The translations under genes were made by a program, and so were the position numbers. 64,000 nucleotides of DNA from Thioalkalivibrio sp. ALJ7 (GTDB taxonomy: Bacteria; Pseudomonadota; Gammaproteobacteria; Ectothiorhodospirales; Ectothiorhodospiraceae), in contig NZ_AQXQ01000011.1 of assembly GCF_000376865.1 (NCBI RefSeq), positions 248,001 to 312,000 of the forward strand. Direction: 5' to 3'. Under the pieces are notes generated by a model. That model saw only the letters and a program-made list of their open reading frames with translations, was not told the origin of the DNA and made no database searches. This document shows positions 17,999 through 27,599 of the stretch, piece by piece. The stretch's first letter is position 1. The number at the start of each line of letters is the position of its first letter.

Positions 17999-20059
17999 TC
18001 AGGCCGCGCGGGTATCGCGACCGGCGGCCATTCGCGCGATCCCGGCGACATCCAGGATCAGGGCCACCTGGCCGTCTCCGAGGATGGTCGCGCCGGCGGT
18101 GCCGGGGACCTTGCGGAAATTGGTTTCCAGCGTCTTGATCACCACCTGCTGCTGACCGAGCAGGTCATCCACTCGCAGGGCCACGCGCTGGTCGTCTGCC
18201 TCGGCCACCACCAGCAGAGCGCGCTCCGGCAGCGGGCTGGGCTCGGCCCGGCCGAACAGCGCGGCCAGGTCGACGATGGGGATGTATTCGTCCCGCAGCC
18301 GGTACAGCGGTAGTTTGCCGAAGGCCTGCTTGACGCTTTCCGGGAGGGTCTGCAGCGACTCGACGATCGCGATCAGCGGGATCACGAAGGTCTCGTCGCC
18401 GATCTTCAGCAGCTGGCCGTCCATGATCGACAGCGTCAGCGGCAGGCGAATGGTCAGGCGCGAACCCTTGCCGGGCTCGGATTCCAGTTCGATGTTCCCG
18501 CCAAGGCCGCGGATATTCTTCTTCACCACGTCCATGCCGACGCCGCGGCCGGACAGATCGCTGACCTGGTCCGCGGTGGACAGCCCCGGTTCGAAAATCA
18601 GTTGCAGGATCTCGTGGCGGTCCAGTGGTTGATTGGCGCCGACGATCCCGGCGTCACGGGCCTTGGCCAGGATGCGGTCGGCATCCATGCCCTTGCCGTC
18701 GTCGCGGATCTCGATGACTACGTTGCCGCCGCGGTGGTAGGCCTCCAGGCTGACCTGGCCGGTCTCCGGCTTACCCGCCGCCGCGCGCTCGTCGGGCATC
18801 TCGATGCCGTGATCCACTGCGTTGCGCACCAGGTGCACCAGCGGATCGCCCAGGTGCTCCATCACCGTCTTGTCGATCTCGGTGTATTCGCCCTTCAGGG
18901 TCAGTTCGATCTGCTTGCCGAGCTGCCCCGAGATGTCATGCACCAGGCGGGGGAAGCGGTTGAAGATCTGTGCGATGGGCACCATACGGATGCCCATGAC
19001 GCTCTCCTGCAGCTCGCGCGTGTTGCGTTCCAGGTCGGCCAGGCCGTTGCGCAGGCGCTCGATTTGCGCCGCCACCTGCGACGGGTCCTCCTCGAGCTGC
19101 TCGCTGATGTCCGTCAACATGGACTGGGTGATCACCAGCTCGCCCACCATGTCGATCAGGGCGTCGATCTTGCCGGTATTCACCCGCATGGAGCTGGATT
19201 CCGCGTTGCGGTTGCCGCCTCCGCTCGCCTTTTGTGCAGGCTCTGGTCTGGTGTCGTCCGTGGCGGCGGGGCCCTCGGGCTCCGGTTCGGGTGATTGGCG
19301 CGGTGTGTCGGCGCCTGCCTCGAGAGGTTCGATGATCAGATCGCATTCGTCCTCGACCCATTCGAAGACTTCCTCGATCTGGTCACGGCTCGCGTCGCCC
19401 TCCAGTTCGAGGGTCCAGGCCAGGTAGCAGTCCTCCGGATCGAAGGCCTCCGCGCTGACCGGCAGCCGGTCGGTTTCGCAGTGAATGGCCAGCCGACCCA
19501 GTTCTTCCAGTACCTCGAACATGCGGAGCGGGTCGTTCCCGGTGCGCATCAGGTCGGCGTGGGGAGTGAAACGGATCCGCCAGCCGTTCGGGCCGGAGCC
19601 ACCGCCCGACTCGTCGCCATCAGAGCCGCCACCATTGCCGGCCCCGCCACCGCTCATGGAGCCGTCCGCGGGCGGGACATCCCCCAGATGGGCCTCGATC
19701 AGGGTGCGCACCTCGGCCACTTCGGCGGCATCGGCCTCGCCGCCGTCGCGGGCGGCATGCAGCTGGGCGCGCAGGGTGTCCACCGCGCGCAGCAGCAGGT
19801 TCACGGTCTCCGGCGCGGCCTCCTGTTCGCCGTTGCGCATCCGGTCCAGAAGCGTCTCGACGCCGTGGGTGAACTCGGAGATCGCACCGAACCCGAAGGT
19901 CCCAGCCCCACCCTTGATCGAATGGGCGCAGCGGAAGATCGTGTTCAGCGTCTCCGGATCGCCGCCGTCGAGCGCCAGGAGTTCGGTCTCCATGCGCTCC
20001 AGCCCCTCGAAACTCTCTTCGAGAAAGGCATCGACGAACTGGGCCATGTCGATCGACAT
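17999..20059 (-). CDS. cheA: chemotaxis histidine kinase CheA
   Basis: 686-residue core kinase. N-terminal HPt domain with phospho-acceptor His46 in CAHSIKGGAGTFGF. A Gly-rich linker (about 133-158) is followed by a region that may be the CheY-binding domain (about 160-250). Then come the dimerisation domain, the GHKL ATPase (NAVDHGIE, DDGKGMD, GRGVGMDVVKKN) and a C-terminal CheW-like domain (about 550-680). Two bases separate it from cheY. One complete CheA serves the whole locus. Confidence 0.97.
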   Translation of the reverse strand: MSIDMAQFVDAFLEESFEGLERMETELLALDGGDPETLNTIFRCAHSIKGGAGTFGFGAISEFTHGVETLLDRMRNGEQEAAPETVNLLLRAVDTLRAQLHAARDGGEADAAEVAEVRTLIEAHLGDVPPADGSMSGGGAGNGGGSDGDESGGGSGPNGWRIRFTPHADLMRTGNDPLRMFEVLEELGRLAIHCETDRLPVSAEAFDPEDCYLAWTLELEGDASRDQIEEVFEWVEDECDLIIEPLEAGADTPRQSPEPEPEGPAATDDTRPEPAQKASGGGNRNAESSSMRVNTGKIDALIDMVGELVITQSMLTDISEQLEEDPSQVAAQIERLRNGLADLERNTRELQESVMGIRMVPIAQIFNRFPRLVHDISGQLGKQIELTLKGEYTEIDKTVMEHLGDPLVHLVRNAVDHGIEMPDERAAAGKPETGQVSLEAYHRGGNVVIEIRDDGKGMDADRILAKARDAGIVGANQPLDRHEILQLIFEPGLSTADQVSDLSGRGVGMDVVKKNIRGLGGNIELESEPGKGSRLTIRLPLTLSIMDGQLLKIGDETFVIPLIAIVESLQTLPESVKQAFGKLPLYRLRDEYIPIVDLAALFGRAEPSPLPERALLVVAEADDQRVALRVDDLLGQQQVVIKTLETNFRKVPGTAGATILGDGQVALILDVAGIARMAAGRDTRAA

Positions 20060-20061
20060 GA

Positions 20062-20424
20062 CTAGCGCAGCACCCGGTTCACGGTGTTCATTAGCTGGTC
20101 GGGGTCGAACGGCTTGACTAGCCAGCCGGTGGCGCCGGCTGCCTTGCCTTCCTGCTTCTTCTCCGGCCCGGCCTCGGTGGTCAGCACCAGGATGGGGGTG
20201 AACTTGTAGTCCCCCAACTTGCGCAGCTCACGGGTCAGCTGCAGCCCGTCCATGCCCGGCATGTTTACGTCGGTGATCACCAGGTCCGCCTTCGTCCCCT
20301 GGGCCTTGCTCAGCCCGTCGTTGCCGTCGCGCCCCTCGGTGACCTCGTGTCCGGCCTGCTTGAGGGTGAATGCGACCATCTGGCGCATCGAGGCGGAATC
20401 GTCCACCACCAGAACCTTAGCCAT
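20062..20424 (-). CDS. cheY: CheY-type single-domain response regulator
   Basis: 120-residue REC domain with acidic pocket D8/D9, phospho-acceptor D52, switch Thr in LVLTTEA and Lys in LVKPFD. The ATG at 20424 follows CAGGAGAAAACA. It overlaps the upstream STAS gene by 8 bases, so the two are probably translationally coupled. It is the likely acceptor of CheA phosphate; whether it acts on the flagellar motor is unknown. Confidence 0.95.
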   Translation of the reverse strand: MAKVLVVDDSASMRQMVAFTLKQAGHEVTEGRDGNDGLSKAQGTKADLVITDVNMPGMDGLQLTRELRKLGDYKFTPILVLTTEAGPEKKQEGKAAGATGWLVKPFDPDQLMNTVNRVLR

Positions 20425-20725
20425 TGTTTTCTCCTGAATCGGTATCGTGTTCCTGCCCCGTACTGGCAACGGTCCCGTCCACGCCGAGCGCCTGGAAGGC
20501 TTGTGCGAAGACAGCGCTTGCGCCGTCGATTGAAAAGACTTGCGCATGGCATTTCGCGGTATGGCGCGCCATCAGCAGCACCTGTACACCGGCGGCGTCG
20601 ATATCGGCCACGCCCGCCGCGTCCACCTGAAGGCCCTCGCCGGCATCCAGCGCCACGCGCAGCTCCTGCCAGCAGGCCGTCGCGGTGTCGATGCGCAGGC
20701 GTTCGGGCAGCGCTATGGTGGTCAT
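20417..20725 (-). CDS. STAS-domain protein of the chemotaxis operon
   Basis: 102 residues, the first gene of the leftward che operon. The STAS loop reads DIDAAGVQ, so the usual phosphorylatable Ser is replaced by Ala; this differs from the HsbA-like STAS downstream, which keeps DSSALG. It may therefore be an unregulated adaptor. The ATG at 20725 has GGAAAGG upstream. Small STAS proteins preceding cheY occur in several F7-type clusters. Confidence 0.87.
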   Translation of the reverse strand: MTTIALPERLRIDTATACWQELRVALDAGEGLQVDAAGVADIDAAGVQVLLMARHTAKCHAQVFSIDGASAVFAQAFQALGVDGTVASTGQEHDTDSGENNG

Positions 20726-20755
20726 CGTCGTTACCTTTCCGTGAATTCGTTCACA

Positions 20756-20774
20756 CTGTACAGGATCTGTACAG
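20756..20774. promoter_or_regulatory. tandem palindromic octamers, candidate operator
   Basis: CTGTACAG occurs at 20756-20763 and again at 20767-20774, an 11-bp period (one helical turn). They lie between the predicted sigma-28 start site and the first che-operon gene. No regulator can be assigned: the spacing does not give a CTG-N10-CAG LexA site. Confidence 0.45.
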
Positions 20775-20800
20775 ATATTTCTCTGCTCTTCGCAAAAACT

Positions 20801-20827
20801 TGTACGGCTGCGGGTGGGAAAACTTGA
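20801..20827 (-). promoter_or_regulatory. sigma-28 (FliA)-type promoter of the chemotaxis operon
   Basis: Minus strand: TCAAGTTT (20827-20820), exactly 11 bp, then GCCGTACA (20808-20801). The enterobacterial FliA consensus is TAAAGTTT-N11-GCCGATAA, so the -35 differs at one position and the -10 keeps GCCG and most of the rest. It lies about 75 bp before the first gene, giving a start near 20,794. Confidence 0.65.
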
Positions 20828-20953
20828 GGACGGATTCACCTGGAAACGCGGGCAGTGCGCTGGACTTTCGTCGCGCCAGTGTGACCAGATGCCGTTTGCG
20901 CCCTCGCAAGCCCGCTTTTTCCATGCAACCTTCGACCCCGGTGAGATGCTGAG

Positions 20954-22882
20954 ATGGAGGCCCGTTCGCTCTACCGACTACCGGCCGACCCGGCGGCCCG
21001 GCAGGCCGCCGCGGCCTGGCTCCGGACCGCGGCAGCCCGAGGGCCGGTGCTCTGGGTGGGGCAGCACGTGCCCGACGGCCTGCCGCACGTGGCGCCCGCA
21101 CAGGCCGGACACTGGCTGGGGCGCGAAGTGCAGGCCCTGGTGTTCGAGGCCGGGGACCCGCTCCACGTGGACGCACTGGTCACGGCGGCCGGGTTGTTGC
21201 GGGGCGGTGGTGTCCTGGTGATCCTCGGCGGTGTGACCGGTGATGGCGCATTCGCCCGGCGCTGGCGGGCGGCACTGGCCGAACCCTGGATTCAGGCGCC
21301 CGCATTGGCGGAGGGGTTGCCCGAGGTGCCGGCCCGTCCGGCACCCGCCTTTGCGTGGACGCCGGATCAGGCTGCGGCGCTGGATCGTCTCGCACATCCT
21401 GGGGCCGACGAATGCCTGGCGCTGATCGCCCCGCGCGGTCGCGGCAAGTCGACCCTCCTGGGCGAGTTCCTCGGCGGCACACTCCGACACGGCGGGCCCG
21501 CGATCACGTTGACGGCCCCGAGTCCGCGAGCCGTGGACGCCCTGCTGGCGCGTGCCCGCCAGTGGATCGACACGCCGGAACACCTCTACCGGGCACCCGA
21601 CGGGTTGCTGGTGGCGCCCGAGCCCGTGGATACCCTGATCATCGACGAGGCGGCGAACTTGCCGGTGGAACGCCTGTTGCGTCTGGCCCGGCGCGCCCGC
21701 CGCCTGGTGTTGTCGACCACGACGGGTGGGTTCGAGGGTAGCGGACAGGGCTTCCGTCTGCGCGCGCTGCCGACCCTGGAGGCGGCGGGTTTCCGGGTGC
21801 GCGTGCAGGCCATGGCGACCCCGGTGCGCTGGGCGCCGGGAGATCCGCTGGAAGACTGGCTCAATCGGCTGTTCCTGCTGGAGGCGGAAAGCACGACCCC
21901 GGCCGCGCAGGCCGTCCGCCTGCGCTGGACGATCGGGGCGGCCCTGGCGAACTTGCCGCAGACTCTGGAGGCCGTGACGGGCCTGCTGGCGGATGCGCAC
22001 TACCGTACCCGTCCGTCCGATCTGCTGCGCTGGCTGGAGGATCCCGGCGTGCGCGTACTGTGCCTGGAGGGCGTAACGGACGGGGCGCTGTTCGGCGTCG
22101 TACTGATTCAGGAGGAACCTGGCCTCGAGCCGGCCCTGGCCGAGGGGGTGTGGGCGGGCGAGCGCCGTCCTCAGGGCCAGTTTCTGCCCTGCACGCTGGC
22201 TGCCCTGGGGGGCTACGAACTGGCAGCGCAGCGCGTGTGGCGCATCCAGCGTATCGCGGTACATCCGCGCTGGCAGGGGCGGGGACTGGGTGGCCGCCTG
22301 TTGCGGGCGATCCCGGATCGGGCCGTTGCCGAAGGGGTGGTGTTGCTGGGCGCGAGCTTCGGGCTGCAGCCCGCGTTGCTGCGGCTCTGGCAGCGGGCGG
22401 GCTACGACCTGGTGCGCGTGGGCATCCAGCCGGACGCGGCCAGTGGTCAGGTCAGCGGCGTGGTCCTGCGCGCACTCCGTCCGGCCACGGCCTCCGATCT
22501 GCGGTCGATTCAGCGCGCCTTCCGGCGCGACTGGCCGGTCTGGCACTCACGCTTCCTGCCCGCACCCACCGCTGCCATGGTGGGTGCGGGCCTCGAGGAA
22601 ACGCCCCGTTCGCTGGTGGCGGCCGACCCGGCCACCGATCTCGTGGAGGTCCGAGCCTTTGCACGCCGTGCGCGGCCGCTGGAGTGGGCGTTGCCGGCCT
22701 TGCTGCGGCAGCTGGAGGCGGCCCCGCCGGCCGATCCGGAAGGCCGCCTGTTGGCGGCGAGCCTGGCCGCGCCTGTCGACTGGCCGCGGCTGGCCCGCGA
22801 GCTCGGGGTGTCCGGGCGGCGCGGCGTCACCCGCAGGCTGCGCCGCGCCGCCCAGGTCTGGCTGGAAGCCCGTGGGCTGTAG
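20954..22882 (+). CDS. tmcA: tRNA(Met) cytidine acetyltransferase TmcA
   Basis: Makes N4-acetylcytidine at the wobble position of elongator tRNA-Met using ATP and acetyl-CoA. 642 residues (E. coli 671). Ordered parts: an N-terminal domain of unknown role, an RNA-helicase-like ATPase with Walker A RGRGKST near residue 160 and a DEAA box (LIIDEAANLPVERLL) near residue 230, a GNAT acetyltransferase with VHPRWQGRGLGGRLL near 440, and a C-terminal tRNA-binding region. It is divergent from the che operon and convergent with the next receptor gene. Confidence 0.94.
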   Translation: MEARSLYRLPADPAARQAAAAWLRTAAARGPVLWVGQHVPDGLPHVAPAQAGHWLGREVQALVFEAGDPLHVDALVTAAGLLRGGGVLVILGGVTGDGAFARRWRAALAEPWIQAPALAEGLPEVPARPAPAFAWTPDQAAALDRLAHPGADECLALIAPRGRGKSTLLGEFLGGTLRHGGPAITLTAPSPRAVDALLARARQWIDTPEHLYRAPDGLLVAPEPVDTLIIDEAANLPVERLLRLARRARRLVLSTTTGGFEGSGQGFRLRALPTLEAAGFRVRVQAMATPVRWAPGDPLEDWLNRLFLLEAESTTPAAQAVRLRWTIGAALANLPQTLEAVTGLLADAHYRTRPSDLLRWLEDPGVRVLCLEGVTDGALFGVVLIQEEPGLEPALAEGVWAGERRPQGQFLPCTLAALGGYELAAQRVWRIQRIAVHPRWQGRGLGGRLLRAIPDRAVAEGVVLLGASFGLQPALLRLWQRAGYDLVRVGIQPDAASGQVSGVVLRALRPATASDLRSIQRAFRRDWPVWHSRFLPAPTAAMVGAGLEETPRSLVAADPATDLVEVRAFARRARPLEWALPALLRQLEAAPPADPEGRLLAASLAAPVDWPRLARELGVSGRRGVTRRLRRAAQVWLEARGL

Positions 22883-22895
22883 CCCGTAGCCCGGA

Positions 22896-24911
22896 TCAGA
22901 GTCGGAACTGGGCCAGGGCCTGCTGGATCTCCTTTTCCACCTGCTTGAGCTCGTCGGAGGCGGCACTGACGCGGTCGGCGGTGTTAGCCGACTGATCCGC
23001 TCCGTCGGAGATCTGCACGATGTTTCGGTTGATGTCCTCGACCACCGTGCTCTGCTGACGCGAGGCGACCGCGATTTGCTCGGTCATTTCCACAATGGTG
23101 GTGACCGACTGGCGGATCTGCTGTAGAGCACCGTTGACCTCGGCGGTATGCTCCATGGTCATTTCGGCCTCTTCCTGACCCTGTTCCATGGCCTTCACGG
23201 CACTGGTCGTGGCGGTCTGCAGGCGCGAGATCATGGTCTCGATCTCGTCGGTGGATTCCTGTGTGCGGGTGGCCAGCTTGCGGACCTCGTCGGCGACCAC
23301 CGCGAAGCCACGGCCATGCTCGCCGGCGCGGGCGGCCTCGATGGCGGCGTTCAGGGCCAGCAGGTTGGTCTGCTCGGCCACGCCGCGGATCACCTCGAGG
23401 ATGGTCCCGATTTGCTTGGAGTCCTCGCCCAGCTTGGAGACGGTGCCGGCGGCCTCCTCGACGGTGCCGAGCAGCGAGGCCATGGATTCGACGTTCTTCT
23501 CCATGACTTCGGAGCCGTTGTTCACCGCATCCCCGGCTTCCTGGCCGGCCTGGGAGGTCGCGTCGGTGTTGCGTGCGATCTCCTCGGCGCTGCTTTGCAG
23601 TTCGTTGATCGCGGTGGCGACGCGCTCGGTTTCGTCGCGCTGGCGCGAGACCGCTTCACGGGCCCCGTAGGCCTCCTGGTTCAGGTTCTCGGTGGCGCGG
23701 TTGAGCGTCTCGGTGCTGCCGCGCGCATGACCGATGGCCTGGGCGATCTTGTCGGTGAAGCGGTTAAAGGCACGGCCTAGCTGCGCGGTCTCGATCAGCC
23801 CGTTCTCGTCCAGGCGGCGGCTCAGGTCGCCATCGCCGTCGGCGATCTCCTCGAGCGCCGCCGTAGAGTGGGCCAGGGCGCGCCGCACGACCAGGATAAT
23901 GAACACAGCACCGGCGACACCCAGGATGACACCAATCAGGGCCAGCACTGCCTGGGTGGTCTGGGTGGCGCCCATGGTCGCCGTCAGGCCGCTGGCAGAC
24001 TGTTCGGCGCGTTCGGTGATGCGCTCGCTGAGCCCACGCAGTTCGTCGCGAGCCTCGAAAATAACCGGGCCGACTTCGGTGCGGATCAGATAGGCATCCT
24101 GCAAGGCACGCTCGCTGCCGTGGATTTCCACGATCTCCTGGATGGCGTCATCCAACGTGTTCAGGAGGCCCTCGAAATCCTCGACCGCGATCTGCTGTTC
24201 GAAATCGAGCTCTTCCATCTGTTCGGTCAGGCGTGCGAGTACGTCATGGGTCTGACCCAGGTACAGGCGCAGGTTCTGCTCAAAGGAAGAATCCCGGAAG
24301 GCGATGAAGCCTCGCAGGTTGGACGTAATCTGCAGCAGGTTGGTGCGTAGGGTGTAGAACTCGTCCAGGCGCTCGAAGGAGCGTTGGAAGCGCGGACGCG
24401 CCATTTCCTCGTTGATCATTGTGCTGGTCAACTGGGTCATCTGGATCGTCGCCGGGTTGGCTCGGGCGTTGGCTACGCCCTGAGCCGGCATGTTCTCGGA
24501 CACGTCTTCCGCAATCTCGATCATGCGGTCTTGCTGGGAGGTAAAGGCATCGATACTGGCGCGTACCCGTCTGGCCGACTGGCTCAGTTCCTCGGAGCCC
24601 TCAACAACAGGATCCTGGCTCAGCGCGCTCATTGCCTGATCCAGTTGTTCCATGGCGTGCAGCCAGGCATCGCGGTGCTCGGCTTCCTCGCTCATCAGAT
24701 AGAAGCCGAGCGAGGCGGCACTCTCCTGTAGCAACTGTTCGACCTGATTGACCCGGGCCACGGCTGGATAATCGGACTGAGTAAGCTCGGCGACCCCTTG
24801 GCTCCCAACATTCAGGGCGCGCAGGGAGAGCAAGGAATTGATAATCAGGATCGCGACGACCAGCCCGAAGCCGGCGATCAGCAGTCCCCGAATGGAGAAT
24901 TTGTCCAACAT
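22896..24911 (-). CDS. methyl-accepting chemotaxis protein (transmembrane)
   Basis: 671 residues. Membrane segment 1 at about 9-30; a long helical periplasmic sensor (about 31-310), rich in Glu and Gln, probably of four-helix-bundle type; membrane segment 2 at about 318-342; HAMP (about 343-395); signalling domain with [22 protein letters not shown] at the tip near 525. No C-terminal CheR pentapeptide. The start follows GAAGGAGTC. It stands alone, not in the che operon, so which CheA it serves is unknown. Confidence 0.94.
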   Translation of the reverse strand: MLDKFSIRGLLIAGFGLVVAILIINSLLSLRALNVGSQGVAELTQSDYPAVARVNQVEQLLQESAASLGFYLMSEEAEHRDAWLHAMEQLDQAMSALSQDPVVEGSEELSQSARRVRASIDAFTSQQDRMIEIAEDVSENMPAQGVANARANPATIQMTQLTSTMINEEMARPRFQRSFERLDEFYTLRTNLLQITSNLRGFIAFRDSSFEQNLRLYLGQTHDVLARLTEQMEELDFEQQIAVEDFEGLLNTLDDAIQEIVEIHGSERALQDAYLIRTEVGPVIFEARDELRGLSERITERAEQSASGLTATMGATQTTQAVLALIGVILGVAGAVFIILVVRRALAHSTAALEEIADGDGDLSRRLDENGLIETAQLGRAFNRFTDKIAQAIGHARGSTETLNRATENLNQEAYGAREAVSRQRDETERVATAINELQSSAEEIARNTDATSQAGQEAGDAVNNGSEVMEKNVESMASLLGTVEEAAGTVSKLGEDSKQIGTILEVIRGVAEQTNLLALNAAIEAARAGEHGRGFAVVADEVRKLATRTQESTDEIETMISRLQTATTSAVKAMEQGQEEAEMTMEHTAEVNGALQQIRQSVTTIVEMTEQIAVASRQQSTVVEDINRNIVQISDGADQSANTADRVSAASDELKQVEKEIQQALAQFRL

Positions 24912-25092
24912 GCGATGACTCCTTCAGCGCGCCTGTTCAGTCGGCGCTTCGCAAATACGGCCGCGGTCTTGCGGACCTCGTGCCTGGAAGGTGCTTGTTC
25001 TACCCCTGTTACGGCAGCCGGTGGCGAGAGTTGAGCCGTCCGCTGACGTTCTGTGCTGTTGGCGCTTCGTGTACGTGGTGACGCGTGATGCA

Positions 25093-27003
25093 TCAGTCGG
25101 ATTCCAGTTGCTCCCAGCGTTCATAGCAGACTGCCAATTCCGACTCCACTTCTTCGAGCCGCGCTTGCAGTTTGCGCATGCGCTCCCCGTCGCGCAGTGT
25201 CTCCGGTTCGGTCATGGCGGTGGTCAGGCTGACCTGCTCTCCCTCAAGGCTCTCGATGTGTGCTGGCAGGGCCTCCAGCTCGCGCGCGTCCTTGTAGGAT
25301 AACTTGCGTGGTGCAGCCGGTTCCGGCGCGGCCGGTGGCGGGTTGGCTGGCGCCTCTTTGGCGGCGTCAGGCGGGGCCTCGGTGGTTCGGCCTGCTTCGC
25401 TCTCCAGTAGGCGTCGGGTGACCCGTTCCGGTAGGTCGGTCCAGCCGCCGACGAACTCCTCGACCGTGCCGTCCCCGGGCAGCACGAGGGTGGACGTCGC
25501 GACGTTGTCCAGGAACGAACGATCGTGGCTGACCACAATCACGGTACCCGTGTATTCGATCAGTAGCTGTTCCAGGAGCTCGAGGGTCTCGACGTCCAGG
25601 TCGTTGGTGGGCTCGTCCAGTACCAGCAGGTTCGCCGGGCGCAGGAAGAGCTTGGCCAACAGCAGACGGTTGCGCTCGCCCCCGGACAGCGCCGATACCG
25701 GTTGTCGCGCTCGTGCCGGCGGAAACAAGAAGTCTTCCAGGTAGGAAAGGATGTGGCGGCTCTCGCCATTGACCATCACACGGTCGCGTCCTTCGCTAAC
25801 TGCGTCCTGCACTGTAGTGGCTTCGTCCAGGCGGGCCCGGGCTTGATCGAAGTAGGCGATCTCCAGCTGGGTGCCCAGCTTGACGCTTCCCGCGAGTGGC
25901 TCCAACTGACCGAGTAGTCCCCGCAGTAAAGTGGTCTTGCCCGCGCCGTTTGGACCGACAATGCCCAGGGCATCTCCGCGTTGCAGCAACAGATTCACGT
26001 CCCGAACGATCGGGTGGTCGTAGCCAAAGTCCGCGTGCTCGGCCTCGATCACCAGACGCCCTGATCGTTGTTCGGGGCTTAGCTTCATCTTGACCTGGCC
26101 ACTGCGTTCGCGGCGTTCTGCGCGTTTGCGGCGCAGCGCCTGCAGTGCACGAACGCGGCCTTCGTTGCGAGTGCGCCGCGCCTTGATGCCCTGGCGTACC
26201 CAGTTTTCTTCCTGTGCCAGCTTGCGGTCGAACTCGGCACGCTGGGTGGCCTCGGTCTCCAGGCGTTCGGCCTGACGCTGACGGAACGCCTCGATGGTCG
26301 GTGGGTGTTCGTAGATCTGGCCGCGATCCAGTTCCAGGATGCGGGTGGCGACGCTTTCCATGAACTGCCGGTCATGGCTGATGAACACCACCGTCAGTCC
26401 GCTCTCGACCAGGAACTCTTCCAGCCATCGGATAGCGGCCACATCCAGGTGGTTGGTGGGTTCGTCCAGCAGCAGGAGTTGCGGTCGCTGCACCAGTTCG
26501 CGTGCCAGCCAGACGCGGCGCTTGAGACCGCCAGACAGCGCCGCGAACTGAGCCTCGGGATCCAGGCTCAGACGCGAGATCGTCGTCTCGACCCGGTTCT
26601 GCAGGCTCCAGCCATCGATCGCGTCCAGTTGCGATTGCACGGGCCCCATTTTGTCCAGGGCCTCCATATCGCCGGCCGCGGCGGCCTGGCTGAGATGGTG
26701 AAAGCGCTCCAGTAGGCGGCCGGCCTCGCCCAACCCTTCGGCGACGACATCAAACACCGTTCCTTCGATCCCAGGTGGTAGTTCCTGGGTCAGATAGGCA
26801 GTGGTCAGCCCGTCCTGGCGAGTGAGTTCGCCGGAATCGGCTTGGGCATCGCCGTTGATCACCTTGAGCAGGGTGGATTTGCCCTCGCCGTTGCGGCCGG
26901 CGACGGCCACGCGCTCGCCTGGTTCCAGGCTCATGTTGACGCCGTCGAGCAGGGCAGCCATGCCGTAGGCCAGGTGGATGTTGCGCAGGGTGAGCAGTGC
27001 CAT
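25093..27003 (-). CDS. uup: ABC-F ATPase Uup
   Basis: 636-residue soluble ABC-F protein. Two ATPase domains: Walker A GRNGEGKST near residue 36 and GPNGAGKTT near residue 345, signatures LSGGLKRRV and LSGGERNR, and LLLDEPTNHLD / LVLDEPTNDLD. The linker between them is basic. A C-terminal coiled coil (about 565-636, KDARELEALPAHIE onward) marks the Uup branch, which binds branched DNA and acts at ribosomes. The 181 bp before the upstream receptor gene show nothing distinctive. Confidence 0.93.
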   Translation of the reverse strand: MALLTLRNIHLAYGMAALLDGVNMSLEPGERVAVAGRNGEGKSTLLKVINGDAQADSGELTRQDGLTTAYLTQELPPGIEGTVFDVVAEGLGEAGRLLERFHHLSQAAAAGDMEALDKMGPVQSQLDAIDGWSLQNRVETTISRLSLDPEAQFAALSGGLKRRVWLARELVQRPQLLLLDEPTNHLDVAAIRWLEEFLVESGLTVVFISHDRQFMESVATRILELDRGQIYEHPPTIEAFRQRQAERLETEATQRAEFDRKLAQEENWVRQGIKARRTRNEGRVRALQALRRKRAERRERSGQVKMKLSPEQRSGRLVIEAEHADFGYDHPIVRDVNLLLQRGDALGIVGPNGAGKTTLLRGLLGQLEPLAGSVKLGTQLEIAYFDQARARLDEATTVQDAVSEGRDRVMVNGESRHILSYLEDFLFPPARARQPVSALSGGERNRLLLAKLFLRPANLLVLDEPTNDLDVETLELLEQLLIEYTGTVIVVSHDRSFLDNVATSTLVLPGDGTVEEFVGGWTDLPERVTRRLLESEAGRTTEAPPDAAKEAPANPPPAAPEPAAPRKLSYKDARELEALPAHIESLEGEQVSLTTAMTEPETLRDGERMRKLQARLEEVESELAVCYERWEQLESD

Positions 27004-27091
27004 TCGAGTTCCGGTCGCGAGCGAGTATTGTAGCGGGCGCCAAGACTATCACCTTGGCGTGTTGCGGCGTGCGGGTGGGTGGCTTCGCCCA

Positions 27092-27420
27092 GCCGCCTGC
27101 CTTATTGTGGCTGGTCTTGGATTGGGCTCCGTGTTTACGGTGCCTTCGGTTCGCCGCCTGCCTCGTGATGGCTGGTCCTGGTTCGTCCTCGGGCGTTTAC
27201 GGTGCCTCCGGTCCGCATACTGCCGAGCGCTGACTCGCCAGCGCGCCGCGAGGTCCTTTCTTGCTTGCCCAAGAAAGGACCCAAAGAAGGGCACCCGGAT
27301 TTCGCCCGGGAACCTTGCTCCAGGGTTCTCGGGCCGGCGGCGCTGAACTCGCTACGCTCAGACATCCAGCGCCTTCTCCCGGCCCGAGAACCCTTCCGCA
27401 AGGGGCTCCATACGGGGGAG
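27092..27420. repeat. structured repeat, left copy of an inverted pair
   Basis: Noncoding. Contains a 12-bp hairpin GGTCCTTTCTTG/CAAGAAAGGACC (27252-27281) and a 15-bp hairpin arm pair at 27323-27337 and 27379-27393 (GGGTTCTCGGGCCGG and complement). The second pair encloses a core with GGCGCTGAACTCGCTACGC and GACATCCAGCGCC. The GTCCGCATACTGCCGAGCG block at 27200-27240 matches the right copy in inverse orientation. Confidence 0.75.
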
Positions 27421-27599
27421 GAAGGTCAAGACAGGAGGTATTCCGACCCCGCGACACAACAACGGCCCTGCCGCCTGCAAGCCCCCAGCGCCCGCTTGCG
27501 GGCGCGGCACGCAACGGCCAAAGGCCGAGCGTGCCCAAGATGTCCGAAAGCCTAGCCATCATCTACTAGCTATATCGCTGGGATAGCCGTTGTTTGGAC

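Noticed and set aside
20756-20774. LexA box
   Set aside because: The tandem CTGTACAG sites do not give CTG-N10-CAG spacing and no SOS gene follows.
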